A stretch of 64,000 nucleotides of DNA, taken from a virus. Positions within the stretch are counted from its first letter, which is position 1. The number at the start of each line of letters is the position of its first letter. The stretch covers positions 62,001 to 126,000 of IMG/VR virus record IMGVR_UViG_3300033994_001756. One strand, written 5' to 3'. This document shows positions 34,605 to 39,845 of the stretch, one piece after another. A model generated the notes under the pieces. It was not told where the DNA came from. It made no database searches and worked only from the letters and a program-made list of their open reading frames with translations. A program made the position numbers and the translations under genes.

Positions 34605-34967
34605 ATGCGTTTTATTTCAACCCTTTTAATTGCTTCAACACTTCTTGGATTTACGCCCCAAAAAGCTGAGGCAGCCAGCGGATGTTCCCTGGCATCACAT
34701 TATGGTGTAGGTGATGGATATCACGGCCAAACCACCGCAAACGGTGAAACATATAATGCATATGGTCGATCTGTGGCACATAGGTGGCTTCCATTCGGCA
34801 CTAGATTACGTGTTACAAATCAACGAAATGGAAGATCAGTTATTGTGCGAGTGAATGATAGAGGTCCATATGTCGGAGGACGAGACCTCGACCTGTCCTA
34901 CGGGGCATTCTCTACTATTGCGTCTCCAGGACAGGGAGTGGCAAGAGTCTGTTACTATAGAGTTTAA
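34605..34967 (+). CDS. RlpA-like double-psi beta-barrel protein (secreted)
   Basis: 120 residues from the ATG at 34605. The start carries a signal peptide (M-R-F-I-S-T-L-L-I-A-S-T-L-L-G-F) with a probable A-E-A cleavage near residue 24. The mature part is an RlpA-type domain: A-S-H-Y-G-V-G-D-G, G-Q-T-T-A-N-G-E-T-Y, H-R-W-L-P-F-G-T-R-L-R-V-T-N, and V-R-V-N-D-R-G-P-Y with the conserved Asp. RlpA proteins cut peptidoglycan glycan strands. A phage copy may act in lysis or cell-wall modification. About 120 bp of leader with two small GC hairpins separates it from tRNA-Tyr. Confidence 0.85.
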   Translation: MRFISTLLIASTLLGFTPQKAEAASGCSLASHYGVGDGYHGQTTANGETYNAYGRSVAHRWLPFGTRLRVTNQRNGRSVIVRVNDRGPYVGGRDLDLSYGAFSTIASPGQGVARVCYYRV

Positions 34968-34969
34968 CA

Positions 34970-34977
34970 GATAAATA
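34970..34977 (+). promoter_or_regulatory. Putative late promoter GATAAATA
   Basis: One mismatch to TATAAATA, 49 bp before the capsid-targeted small protein, with a GGGGAG-TAAG-CTCCCC hairpin between. Confidence 0.6.
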
Positions 34978-35026
34978 ATGGGGAGATAAGTTCTCCCCTT
35001 CCTCATAAAGAACTATAAAGAGCATC

Positions 35027-35320
35027 ATGAAAACCTTTCAAGAGTTTTGTTTAGAAGCATATATAGTAAATCTTAATGAATCTATTTTAGATGGGTTTGA
35101 TGATGCTCATAAAAAACTTATGCAACAAGATCTAGAACGACATCAAAGACAACTAGATAGAATTAAAAAAATGAGACAAATGGCTGCATCGGTTGTTGGT
35201 GATGAACCATCAAAACCCAGTAAGCCGTCTTCTAAAAAAACAACAAAAAGTCCACAAGAAAGAATCAAAAAAATCAAAGGTATAATAGACCGTGAGCTAT
35301 CACATGATGACCCAAAATGA
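35027..35320 (+). CDS. Small capsid-targeted internal protein candidate
   Basis: 97 residues. The N-terminus M-K-T-F-Q-E-F-C-L-E-A matches the T4 capsid-targeting sequence (M-K-T-Y-Q-E-F-I-A-E-A) at eight of eleven positions; the -3 residue is Cys where the protease usually prefers Leu or Ile. The rest is highly charged and helical with a Ser/Pro/Lys-rich middle, much like T4 internal proteins that are injected with the DNA. A late-type promoter precedes it. Role after injection is unknown. Confidence 0.68.
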   Translation: MKTFQEFCLEAYIVNLNESILDGFDDAHKKLMQQDLERHQRQLDRIKKMRQMAASVVGDEPSKPSKPSSKKTTKSPQERIKKIKGIIDRELSHDDPK

Positions 35321-35327
35321 TTAACCT

Positions 35328-35732
35328 ATGAAATTTAATTTTTCTTTTGGTAAAAAGAAAACATCTATTAGAACTATTCTAGTTTTATCTTTAATAGTAG
35401 CATCACTCTCTTCTTGCTTAAAGATAGAAGAAAAACATATCTGGGATATTGTTTATGAATATTTTCAAACATATCAACCAGATTCTCCACTAATCCCAGA
35501 ACTTCAAAAAAATCCTGGTGTAGTGGAACGAGATGTCGAGCGAACCGTGGACAAAGCAATCCGTGATTATGAACGCTTGACAAAAGACGATAAATATGCT
35601 AAGGTATTAACTCCACGGTACTCAGAGAAACCAGTTGACACTGATGTGTGTTATACTGATGAGTGTCGAGCACTTGGCGGGGAAATGAGGTTGTGTGCCC
35701 CATGGGTTGACAACTGCCCCAAGACATGGTAA
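35328..35732 (+). CDS. Predicted phage lipoprotein
   Basis: 134 residues, 8 nt after the previous gene. A basic start is followed by a hydrophobic helix (T-I-L-V-L-S-L-I-V-A-S) and L-S-S-C near residues 27-30, a lipobox. The mature part is charged with four more Cys near the C-terminus (D-V-C-Y-T-D-E-C, R-L-C-A-P-W, N-C-P-K). Phage lipoproteins often act as superinfection exclusion factors or outer spanins; neither is shown here. A promoter for the next tRNA overlaps its 3' end. Confidence 0.65.
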   Translation: MKFNFSFGKKKTSIRTILVLSLIVASLSSCLKIEEKHIWDIVYEYFQTYQPDSPLIPELQKNPGVVERDVERTVDKAIRDYERLTKDDKYAKVLTPRYSEKPVDTDVCYTDECRALGGEMRLCAPWVDNCPKTW

Positions 35733-35735
35733 ACT
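35707..35735 (+). promoter_or_regulatory. Sigma70-type promoter for tRNA-Arg
   Basis: TTGACA, 17-bp spacer, TAAACT; the -10 box begins in the lipoprotein stop codon. Confidence 0.7.
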
Positions 35736-35812
35736 AAATCAGTTGGTTCGGAAGTCCTCTAATACTTCTGGTAATATACATAAGGTAAATATCTTATGAG
35801 TTTCCAACAATT

Positions 35813-35886
35813 GACTCAGTAGCTCAGTTGGATAGAGCATCTGCCTTCTAAGCAGTTGGTCGGGGGTTCAAGTCCCTCCTGAGTCG
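35813..35886 (+). tRNA. tRNA-Arg (TCT)
   Basis: 74 nt cloverleaf: acceptor GACTCAG/CTGAGTC, D-arm GCTC/GAGC, anticodon loop CTTCTAA, T-arm GGGGG-TTCAAGT-CCCTC, discriminator G. Reads AGA, a codon frequent in the AT-rich phage genes. Confidence 0.95.
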
Positions 35887-35915
35887 TGACAACTGAATAT
35901 TTAAGGTATGAAACA

Positions 35916-36170
35916 ATGTACACAATCAGATGTAAATGTTGCAATGCAACACTTCAGGTAGCAACACCAAACAGAGGTCAGTCATGTAAGTGTCCTAACG
36001 AGACCTACATAAGACTTGACAACAATGGGTTACCTGTTATAATAGGACAAGACATCAGCCAAGTTGAAATGGTAAGTGGATTTATGAAACCAAAACCAAA
36101 ACCCAAAGTTATTGATCAAGTTGATGTGCCGAAAAGGCGAATACGTAGACTAGATTACGAAGTTCGATAA
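35916..36170 (+). CDS. Small zinc-ribbon-like protein
   Basis: 84 residues from the ATG at 35916; a GTG at 35886 would overlap the tRNA. It has C-K-C-C near residues 6-9 and C-x-x-x-C-x-C-P later in the first 30 residues, suggesting a metal site, followed by a Lys/Pro-rich K-P-K-P-K-P-K segment and a basic tail R-R-I-R-R. It contains an internal promoter aimed at the downstream tRNAs. No family recognised. Confidence 0.58.
   Translation: MYTIRCKCCNATLQVATPNRGQSCKCPNETYIRLDNNGLPVIIGQDISQVEMVSGFMKPKPKPKVIDQVDVPKRRIRRLDYEVR
36016..36043 (+). promoter_or_regulatory. Sigma70-type promoter for the tRNA-Ile/Pro/Ala group
   Basis: TTGACA, 16-bp spacer, TATAAT, inside the preceding ORF and about 137 bp before the first tRNA. 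Confidence 0.65.
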
Positions 36171-36179
36171 TTTAGTCTA

Positions 36180-36250
36180 GGGAGCATAGCTTAATGGTAG
36201 AGCGGCCTGCTTATAACGGGTTGGTCTGGGTTCAATTCCCAGTGTTCCTA
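36180..36250 (+). tRNA. tRNA-Ile (TAT), reads AUA
   Basis: 71 nt: acceptor GGGAGCA/TGTTCCT with a terminal G-T pair, D-arm GCTT/GAGC, anticodon arm GCCTG-CTTATAA-CGGGT, 4-nt variable loop, T-arm CTGGG-TTCAATT-CCCAG, discriminator A. The anticodon reads directly as TAT. Confidence 0.85.
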
Positions 36251-36253
36251 TTT

Positions 36254-36328
36254 CGGGATGTAGCTCAGTTTGGCTAGAGCGCCGCTTTTGGGAAGCGGAA
36301 GTCGTAGGTTCGAGTCCTATCATCCCGA
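36254..36328 (+). tRNA. tRNA-Pro (TGG)
   Basis: 75 nt: acceptor CGGGATG/CATCCCG, anticodon arm CCGCT-TTTGGGA-AGCGG, T-loop TTCGAGT, discriminator A. It begins 3 nt after tRNA-Ile. Confidence 0.95.
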
Positions 36329-36442
36329 TTACCGTTAACAGAACTTCCATTCTGACGGTAAATTGTCGGTGAACTGCAAAGTCAGTATACGGATAGAGAT
36401 TAAGTCCCTGTTATATCCTTATGAGATATATCACACTTAATC
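36329..36442 (+). other. Structured spacer with two nested stem-loops
   Basis: Between tRNA-Pro and tRNA-Ala. First element: TTACCGT (36329-36335) pairs with ACGGTAA (36355-36361), enclosing CAGAA/TTCTG. Second: GATTAAGT (36398-36405) pairs with ACTTAATC (36435-36442), enclosing TATATC/GATATA. No ORF and no recognised RNA family; processing signal or small RNA possible. Confidence 0.55.
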
Positions 36443-36447
36443 CATCT

Positions 36448-36520
36448 GGGGAATTAACTCAGTTGGTAGAGTGCCTGCTTTGCAAGCAGGATGTCAGGAG
36501 TTCAAGTCTCCTATTCTCCA
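36448..36520 (+). tRNA. tRNA-Ala (TGC)
   Basis: 73 nt: acceptor GGGGAAT/ATTCTCC, anticodon arm CCTGC-TTTGCAA-GCAGG, T-arm AGGAG-TTCAAGT-CTCCT, discriminator A. Confidence 0.94.
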
Positions 36521-36539
36521 TCCCCACTATATAATTAAC

Positions 36540-36779
36540 ATGGGCGATTCAGTTAAGTATCAAATTGAAAAGGCTGAACATGCACTTCGTTCTGCACTTG
36601 AACTAGGTGCAATGCATGAAGATCCTTATACTCTTCATTCTATTGCTGAAGCACTACAAAAATTAGGTTACATTATTGTAATGAATAAAGCTCAAGAGTC
36701 TGGTGCAAAATACCAAATTAAACTAGGAGATACCGTAATTCCATCATCAACACCTGATGTAATTACATTTAATAAATAA
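36540..36779 (+). CDS. Small hypothetical helical protein
   Basis: 79 residues from the ATG at 36540, since earlier in-frame codons run through tRNA-Ala. The sequence begins M-G-D-S-V-K-Y-Q-I-E-K-A-E-H-A-L-R-S-A-L-E-L-G-like and contains L-H-S-I-A-E-A-L-Q-K-L-G; it is amphipathic helical in the first half. No family recognised. It sits in the tRNA cluster, where small ORFs of this size alternate with tRNAs. Confidence 0.6.
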   Translation: MGDSVKYQIEKAEHALRSALELGAMHEDPYTLHSIAEALQKLGYIIVMNKAQESGAKYQIKLGDTVIPSSTPDVITFNK

Positions 36780-36786
36780 AATCAAC

Positions 36787-36824
36787 ACCCCTCAAGCCTA
36801 TCGACGATGCTCAAACAGAGGGGT
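36787..36824 (+). other. Stem-loop before tRNA-Gly
   Basis: ACCCCTC (36787-36793) pairs with GAGGGGT (36818-36824) around a 24-nt loop. It has no T-run, so it looks more like a processing or spacing element than a terminator. Confidence 0.45.
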
Positions 36825-36828
36825 CACT

Positions 36829-36899
36829 GCGGGAATAGTGTAGCGGTAACACGCAATCCTTCCAAGTTTGAATCACGGGTTCGATCCCCGTTTCCCGCT
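36829..36899 (+). tRNA. tRNA-Gly (TCC)
   Basis: 71 nt: acceptor GCGGGAA/TTCCCGC, anticodon loop CTTCCAA with one T-T mismatch in the stem, T-loop TTCGATC, discriminator T. Confidence 0.9.
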
Positions 36900-36918
36900 T
36901 CCTCATCTTGAGGTTATT

Positions 36919-37077
36919 ATGTCACTTATTTCACAAACTGATCGTCAGATGGTCATTGAAGCTCTTGAGTTTTACATTCATCGACTTAAAGAAGATAATT
37001 GTACTCAAGCATCCATCAATGCATTTCAGACACTTCTTAATTGGATTGAACTAGAGTATTATAAACATGAAGATTAA
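36919..37077 (+). CDS. Small hypothetical protein
   Basis: 52 residues from the ATG at 36919, with a TTGAGG site 8 nt upstream; the earlier in-frame codons are tRNA-Gly. The sequence M-S-L-I-S-Q-T-D-R-Q-M-V-I-E-A-L-E-F-Y continues as a helical hairpin ending L-L-N-W-I-E-L-E-Y-Y. No family recognised. It overlaps the next small ORF by 11 nt. Confidence 0.6.
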   Translation: MSLISQTDRQMVIEALEFYIHRLKEDNCTQASINAFQTLLNWIELEYYKHED

Positions 37078-37231
37078 TCTTTGGTATTGTAAAGATATGG
37101 ATCAGTGGAGGTGGACTCTAACTGATGATCATAGACCGGTTATTAAACAAGAGTCTGGTCAACGTCCCAATCTTCGTGATGCTATGAATGATGTAGCAAA
37201 TACAGTTGAATATCTTCTAGGTGAAAATTAG
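37067..37231 (+). CDS. Small hypothetical protein
   Basis: 54 residues: M-K-I-N-L-W-Y-C-K-D-M-D-Q-W-R-W-T-L-T-D then a conserved-looking G-Q-R-P-N-L-R-D-A-M-N-D-V-A-N-T-V segment. Aromatic-rich start resembles small beta-strand pair proteins found in cyanophages. Overlaps the upstream ORF by 11 nt and ends 5 nt before a tRNA-like sequence. Function unknown. Confidence 0.58.
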   Translation: MKINLWYCKDMDQWRWTLTDDHRPVIKQESGQRPNLRDAMNDVANTVEYLLGEN

Positions 37232-37236
37232 TTAAT

Positions 37237-37308
37237 CCTCTGTTAGTCTATTGGTAAGGACAGGCAGACAATGCACTTGGAAACTGGGTTCGATTCCCAG
37301 CCAGAGGT
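37237..37308 (+). tRNA. Degenerate tRNA-like sequence
   Basis: D-arm (GTCT-ATTGGTAA-GGAC), a perfect T-arm (CTGGG-TTCGATT-CCCAG) and six acceptor pairs (CCTCTG/CAGAGG) are present, but the 22 nt between D- and T-stems cannot form a proper anticodon stem with T33. It looks like a decayed or rearranged tRNA gene; the anticodon is undetermined. Confidence 0.45.
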
Positions 37309-37309
37309 A

Positions 37310-37535
37310 CTAAGAGCCCTAGACTGATAAACTAGAATGCTGTAGTAAAGGGTGCAACAAGGAACGTTGTATTAAACAAAGGATCCCCTCGGCCACATCG
37401 TAGATTTTATCGTAGGTGGACATTCTTGCCCTTAAAAATCGTAGGTGCCAAAACCTCTCGCTGGTCTAGTATTCTGTGGCTGGATGAAGTAAAGAGGGAT
37501 AACATAGGCAAAGTTATTCCCACCTACCACAATTT
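37310..37535. other. Non-coding stretch between tRNA-like sequence and HNH gene
   Basis: 226 bp with no credible ORF. It contains several pairing segments: CAAC/GTTG around an AAGGAAC loop, GGGATAAC/GTTATTCCC near 37497-37522, and complementary strings CTAGAC (37319-37324) and GTCTAG that could form a long-range contact; the string TCGTAGGTG occurs twice. It may be an RNA or remnant of an insertion; I could not assign a family, and typical group I intron core strings were not found. Confidence 0.4.
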
Positions 37536-37865
37536 TTATCTATGATACATAGATAAGTCAGAGTGAATTTCACGATGACAATTAGCACAGACAAGAATGC
37601 ATTTTTTTGCTTCCTCTCTTTGCTTTGCTAAAGATGCGGTGGAACCAATAATTCCACCTTCTTTAGCATCTGGGTCTACATGATGAAACTCTAGTGCTGC
37701 CGTGCATTTGTTGTATCCACACATACAGCATTTTCCTCCAGCTTCTTCTTTAATTAAAGATACATTTTTTCTTCTAGTTGCAGATACTCTTTCTGTCATT
37801 TTTTTAGCCCAGTTAGGATTTTTTGCTTTTCTATCAGCATAAGTTCTAGTTTCTTTTTTATTCAT
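37536..37865 (-). CDS. HNH homing-type endonuclease
   Basis: 109 residues on the minus strand. The basic N-terminus (Y-A-D-R-K-A-K-N-P-N-W) is followed by an HNH domain: K-C-C-M-C-G (about 45-50), A-L-E-F-H-H-V-D-P near 59-67, then C-I-L-V-C-A-N-C-H-R-E-I-H near 90-102. The two CxxC pairs bind zinc and the H-H...N...H residues bind the catalytic metal. It lies between a degenerate tRNA and an interrupted tRNA-Asn, 47 bp from the latter, which suggests a free-standing homing endonuclease active at tRNA loci. Confidence 0.88.
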   Translation of the reverse strand: MNKKETRTYADRKAKNPNWAKKMTERVSATRRKNVSLIKEEAGGKCCMCGYNKCTAALEFHHVDPDAKEGGIIGSTASLAKQREEAKKCILVCANCHREIHSDLSMYHR

Positions 37866-37912
37866 GTTGGTATAACTTTTTAAATTAATACCAACTATTT
37901 ATTCCCCTGTAG

Positions 37913-38020
37913 CTCAATGGCAGAGCAATCGGCTGTGGAAAAGAAGGTTCCTTTAGTTCTGGTTCGATTCCAGTTTTTTCCTTAACCGATGGGTTATAGG
38001 TTCAAGTCCTATCGGGGGAG
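37913..38020 (+). tRNA. tRNA-Asn (GTT) interrupted by a 46-nt insert in the anticodon loop
   Basis: Without bases 37937-37982 the sequence is a perfect tRNA-Asn: acceptor TCCCCTG/CGGGGGA, D-arm GCTC/GAGC, anticodon arm ATCGG-CTGTTAA-CCGAT, T-arm ATAGG-TTCAAGT-CCTAT, discriminator G as in bacterial tRNA-Asn. The insert splits the loop (CTGT / TAA) and contains its own T-arm (CTGG-TTCGATT-CCAG) and an end-to-end stem GGAAAA/TTTTCC. Whether the gene is functional is unknown. Confidence 0.72.
37937..37982 (+). other. tRNA-like insert inside tRNA-Asn
   Basis: 46 nt. GGAAAA (37937-37942) can pair with TTTTCC (37976-37981); AAGG/CCTT forms a small internal hairpin; CTGG-TTCGATT-CCAG is a standard T-arm. 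It looks like a D-arm-less and anticodon-arm-less tRNA remnant. The exact boundary can shift by one T. Confidence 0.6.
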
Positions 38021-38025
38021 TTACC

Positions 38026-38033
38026 GATAAATA
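38026..38033 (+). promoter_or_regulatory. Putative late promoter GATAAATA
   Basis: One mismatch to the late consensus, 6 bp after tRNA-Asn and 22 bp before the next start codon. Confidence 0.5.
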
Positions 38034-38054
38034 TCAGTATCGGTGGATACAGTT

Positions 38055-38315
38055 ATGAAATACAAAATTTCCTCAAACTATTGTTACTACAACAATGAAA
38101 TTGTGGAAATGTATTTCATCAACAATGTACCTTTTACTTTTGAAGAGATTCCTCAAATCATGCAGGATGACCCTTACATTCAAATAGATGCATCAAATAA
38201 TCAGGAATATGCTCCAGAAGATTTATATCGTACTTCATTTTATTTGATTGATGAAGAATGTCATCCTTGTTTATTTCCAGTTGATCTAGAAAATCCTGAA
38301 GATATGCCTGAGTAG
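38055..38315 (+). CDS. Small acidic hypothetical protein
   Basis: 86 residues from the ATG at 38055; a GTG at 38043 is possible but lacks support. Acidic, with M-K-Y-K-I-S-S-N-Y-C-Y-Y-N-N-E-I-V-E-like beta strands and an F-E-E-I-P-Q-I-M-Q-D-D-P-Y segment. Its 3' end overlaps the first 10 nt of tRNA-Thr, so the tRNA acceptor strand doubles as coding sequence. No family recognised. Confidence 0.6.
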   Translation: MKYKISSNYCYYNNEIVEMYFINNVPFTFEEIPQIMQDDPYIQIDASNNQEYAPEDLYRTSFYLIDEECHPCLFPVDLENPEDMPE

Positions 38316-38379
38316 CTCAGTTGGATAGAGCAACGCTTTTGTAAAGCGTAGGCCATCGGTTCGAGTCCGATCTTGGGCT
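38306..38379 (+). tRNA. tRNA-Thr (TGT)
   Basis: 74 nt: acceptor GCCTGAG/CTTGGGC, D-arm GCTC/GAGC, anticodon arm ACGCT-TTTGTAA-AGCGT, T-arm ATCGG-TTCGAGT-CCGAT, discriminator T. Confidence 0.93.
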
Positions 38380-38398
38380 TTACAATTAAATAACTGCC

Positions 38399-38602
38399 AT
38401 GTACGAAGATTTAACAACTTTTGAAAAGCAACTTGCTCAGTTTGGAGATCGAGTTCAAGTTATTGTTGGACTTGAAGTTGGTGGAAAACTCCATGCAGAT
38501 GATGCATACAAACAAATCAAAGATCTAGTAAAGGAGCTTAAGAAGCTTCGTAAACAAGAGTTAAAGCACGGCAAAGATTTAGACAACTTTGGATTTCATT
38601 AA
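38399..38602 (+). CDS. Small cyanophage hypothetical protein
   Basis: 67 residues: M-Y-E-D-L-T-T-F-E-K-Q-L-A-Q-F-G-D-R-V-Q-V-I-V-G-L-E then a K-G... helical half rich in Lys (K-D-L-V-K-E-L-K-K-L-R-K-Q-E-L-K). I recall proteins of this type near photosynthesis genes in other cyanomyoviruses; no function known. Starts 19 nt after tRNA-Thr and ends 2 nt before the next gene. Confidence 0.62.
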   Translation: MYEDLTTFEKQLAQFGDRVQVIVGLEVGGKLHADDAYKQIKDLVKELKKLRKQELKHGKDLDNFGFH

Positions 38603-38604
38603 TT

Positions 38605-39195
38605 ATGACGTTATCGCAAGGACTAGTTGATCAAGAAAACGAAGAGGCTGGATTTGAAATAATCCACCTCTCTTTTCGTAAGAGGCTATCTGAAAGCATG
38701 TATGGGGGTCCAGTAAACTACTACATTGGTAATATTGTATTTCGATTGACAGACCCAGATGCAATCAATCGCATGAAGTATTACATGGAGGAGAATGAAG
38801 AACTTCGTGTAGCACCAGACCTAGAGTTGATGGAAAAGTATTATGAAGGTCTTCACTTTGTATTTGAAAAACCAGAACATGCAATTCTTACTGATGATAT
38901 TCCAGAAGAAGAAAGGTATGTGCCATTAGATATTCGCAATAAGCATGGCATCAAAGATGAAGATGTATTCATTCATGCTCATCGTCGCAACACAGCACCA
39001 TTACATGACTTCATCCAATACAATGAAAAGTTCAATTGTTACAGAATGCACGAATACTTCCAGGACACCCCCGTGGTTCGTGGCATAATTCAGTATCTAC
39101 AGGACATGAAAGATGGTAAACCGAATCCTAGCCGCACTGTCTACCATGAACAGTTCATCAACACCCTTGAAAACCTCTGTTGGTGGTGGGACTAG
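38605..39195 (+). CDS. Conserved hypothetical protein
   Basis: 196 residues. Mixed acidic protein with N-Y-Y-I-G-N-I-V-F-R-L-T near residue 38, an E-E-E-R-Y-V-P-L-D-I-R segment near 100, an H-A-H-R-R-N stretch near 123 and a C-terminal W-W-W-D. No signal peptide or membrane helix. No family recognised; the multiple aromatic residues and compact size suggest a soluble enzyme-size domain. Confidence 0.58.
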   Translation: MTLSQGLVDQENEEAGFEIIHLSFRKRLSESMYGGPVNYYIGNIVFRLTDPDAINRMKYYMEENEELRVAPDLELMEKYYEGLHFVFEKPEHAILTDDIPEEERYVPLDIRNKHGIKDEDVFIHAHRRNTAPLHDFIQYNEKFNCYRMHEYFQDTPVVRGIIQYLQDMKDGKPNPSRTVYHEQFINTLENLCWWWD

Positions 39196-39319
39196 ACAGT
39201 GTGCTAAGTGCCACACCGAACAACCCCTTGACAAAGACCACTTCCAGGTGGTAAAATCATTTCGTACAGGCTTCTCGTATTACTGCAACGAGTGTAACAA
39301 ACCAAAACCAAAGGACTAA
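39113..39319 (+). CDS. Small zinc-ribbon protein
   Basis: 68 residues, start at 39113 supported by an AGGA site 8 nt upstream, although the first 83 nt overlap the preceding gene; an ATG at 39146 is an alternative. The conserved part is a four-Cys ribbon: C-A-K-C near residue 29 and C-N-E-C near 59, around D-K-D-H-F and G-F-S-Y-Y. Such mini zinc fingers occur in cyanophages, probably binding nucleic acid or protein. It contains an internal promoter. Confidence 0.6.
   Translation: MVNRILAALSTMNSSSTPLKTSVGGGTRQCAKCHTEQPLDKDHFQVVKSFRTGFSYYCNECNKPKPKD
39228..39257 (+). promoter_or_regulatory. Possible internal sigma70 promoter
   Basis: TTGACA, 18-bp spacer, TAAAAT, inside the zinc-ribbon gene and upstream of the ORF at 39394. 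Confidence 0.5.
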
Positions 39320-39325
39320 TACAAC

Positions 39326-39333
39326 AATAAATA
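39326..39333 (+). promoter_or_regulatory. Putative late promoter AATAAATA
   Basis: One mismatch to TATAAATA, 60 bp before the ORF at 39394. Confidence 0.45.
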
Positions 39334-39393
39334 ACCTGAGAGACATGGAGAGTCTTTAAAAACCCTGGTCGGGAGCAACCCCTTAGAAATCAA

Positions 39394-39591
39394 ATGGAAC
39401 AAACAAACTACCGTTCTTTCAAGTTATCAAATGTTTGTGCTGAAATTGAAAGTGTGATTACTACACTTAAGCAAATCCAATCCCAAATGGATTTAAAAAA
39501 TTATACTAAACTTCACGAAACAATTCAGAAACTTCAAGAACACAAGCAGTATATCTGGCAAATATACAAAGATCTAGAAGTCTTGGAATGA
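39394..39591 (+). CDS. Small helical hypothetical protein
   Basis: 65 residues of near-continuous amphipathic helix (C-A-E-I-E-S-V-I-T-T-L-K-Q-I-Q-S-Q-M, then L-H-E-T-I-Q-K-L-Q-E-H), so probably a two-helix hairpin. No family recognised. The only gene between the zinc-ribbon ORF and the porin leader. Confidence 0.58.
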   Translation: MEQTNYRSFKLSNVCAEIESVITTLKQIQSQMDLKNYTKLHETIQKLQEHKQYIWQIYKDLEVLE

Positions 39592-39631
39592 CTTAAAAAT
39601 TACCCTGGTGGAGTCAACATGACCCAAATAG

Positions 39632-39689
39632 TCCTCGTCGGATTGGACAGTAAATATGCCGACTGGTGCGGATGAGGAGTGCTTACTCC
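39632..39689 (+). other. Alternative hairpins upstream of the porin promoter
   Basis: Within the 254-bp gap before the porin, TCCTC (39632-39636) plus TCGG can pair with CCGA (39659-39662) plus GAGGA (39674-39678); alternatively GGAGT (39676-39680) pairs with ACTCC (39685-39689). The two pairings exclude each other, as in an attenuator. No RNA family recognised, no credible ORF longer than 18 codons. Confidence 0.4.
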
Positions 39690-39742
39690 CGCCTGGTTTC
39701 TTGCCTCCAGTCAAAGGGCAAGTGGCGAGCCTGCAAAGGGGG

Positions 39743-39771
39743 TTGACAGCCCCCACCTTTTACCCTATAAT
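39743..39771 (+). promoter_or_regulatory. Consensus sigma70 promoter for the porin
   Basis: TTGACA, 17-bp spacer, TATAAT. The -35 box is the loop of a GGGGG/CCCCC hairpin (39738-39754). Confidence 0.87.
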
Positions 39772-39810
39772 ATTGGGGAAGGGACCGAACCACGTTATGG
39801 TTCCTAACAA

Positions 39811-39818
39811 TATAAATA
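39811..39818 (+). promoter_or_regulatory. Late promoter TATAAATA for the porin
   Basis: Exact late consensus 27 bp before the start codon; the porin therefore has both promoter types. A GAACC/GGTTC hairpin lies between them. Confidence 0.8.
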
Positions 39819-39845
39819 AAATCTGTACTTAATCATTTTCAAATT

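Noticed and set aside
36471-36539. 5' extension of the small ORF through tRNA-Ala
   Set aside because: Those codons are the tRNA; the ATG at 36540 is a better start.
36868-36918. 5' extension of the small ORF through tRNA-Gly
   Set aside because: It overlaps the tRNA 3' half; ATG at 36919 has a ribosome site.
37937-37982. Group I or group II intron in tRNA-Asn
   Set aside because: The insert is only 46 nt and contains none of the intron core pairings.
37913-38020. Calling the interrupted tRNA as tRNA-His (GTG)
   Set aside because: Reading straight through gives a GTG anticodon, but there is no G-1 and the discriminator is G, not C; removing the insert gives a perfect tRNA-Asn.
39610-39666. 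18-codon ORF upstream of the porin
   Set aside because: Very short, no clear ribosome site, lies within the hairpin-forming stretch.
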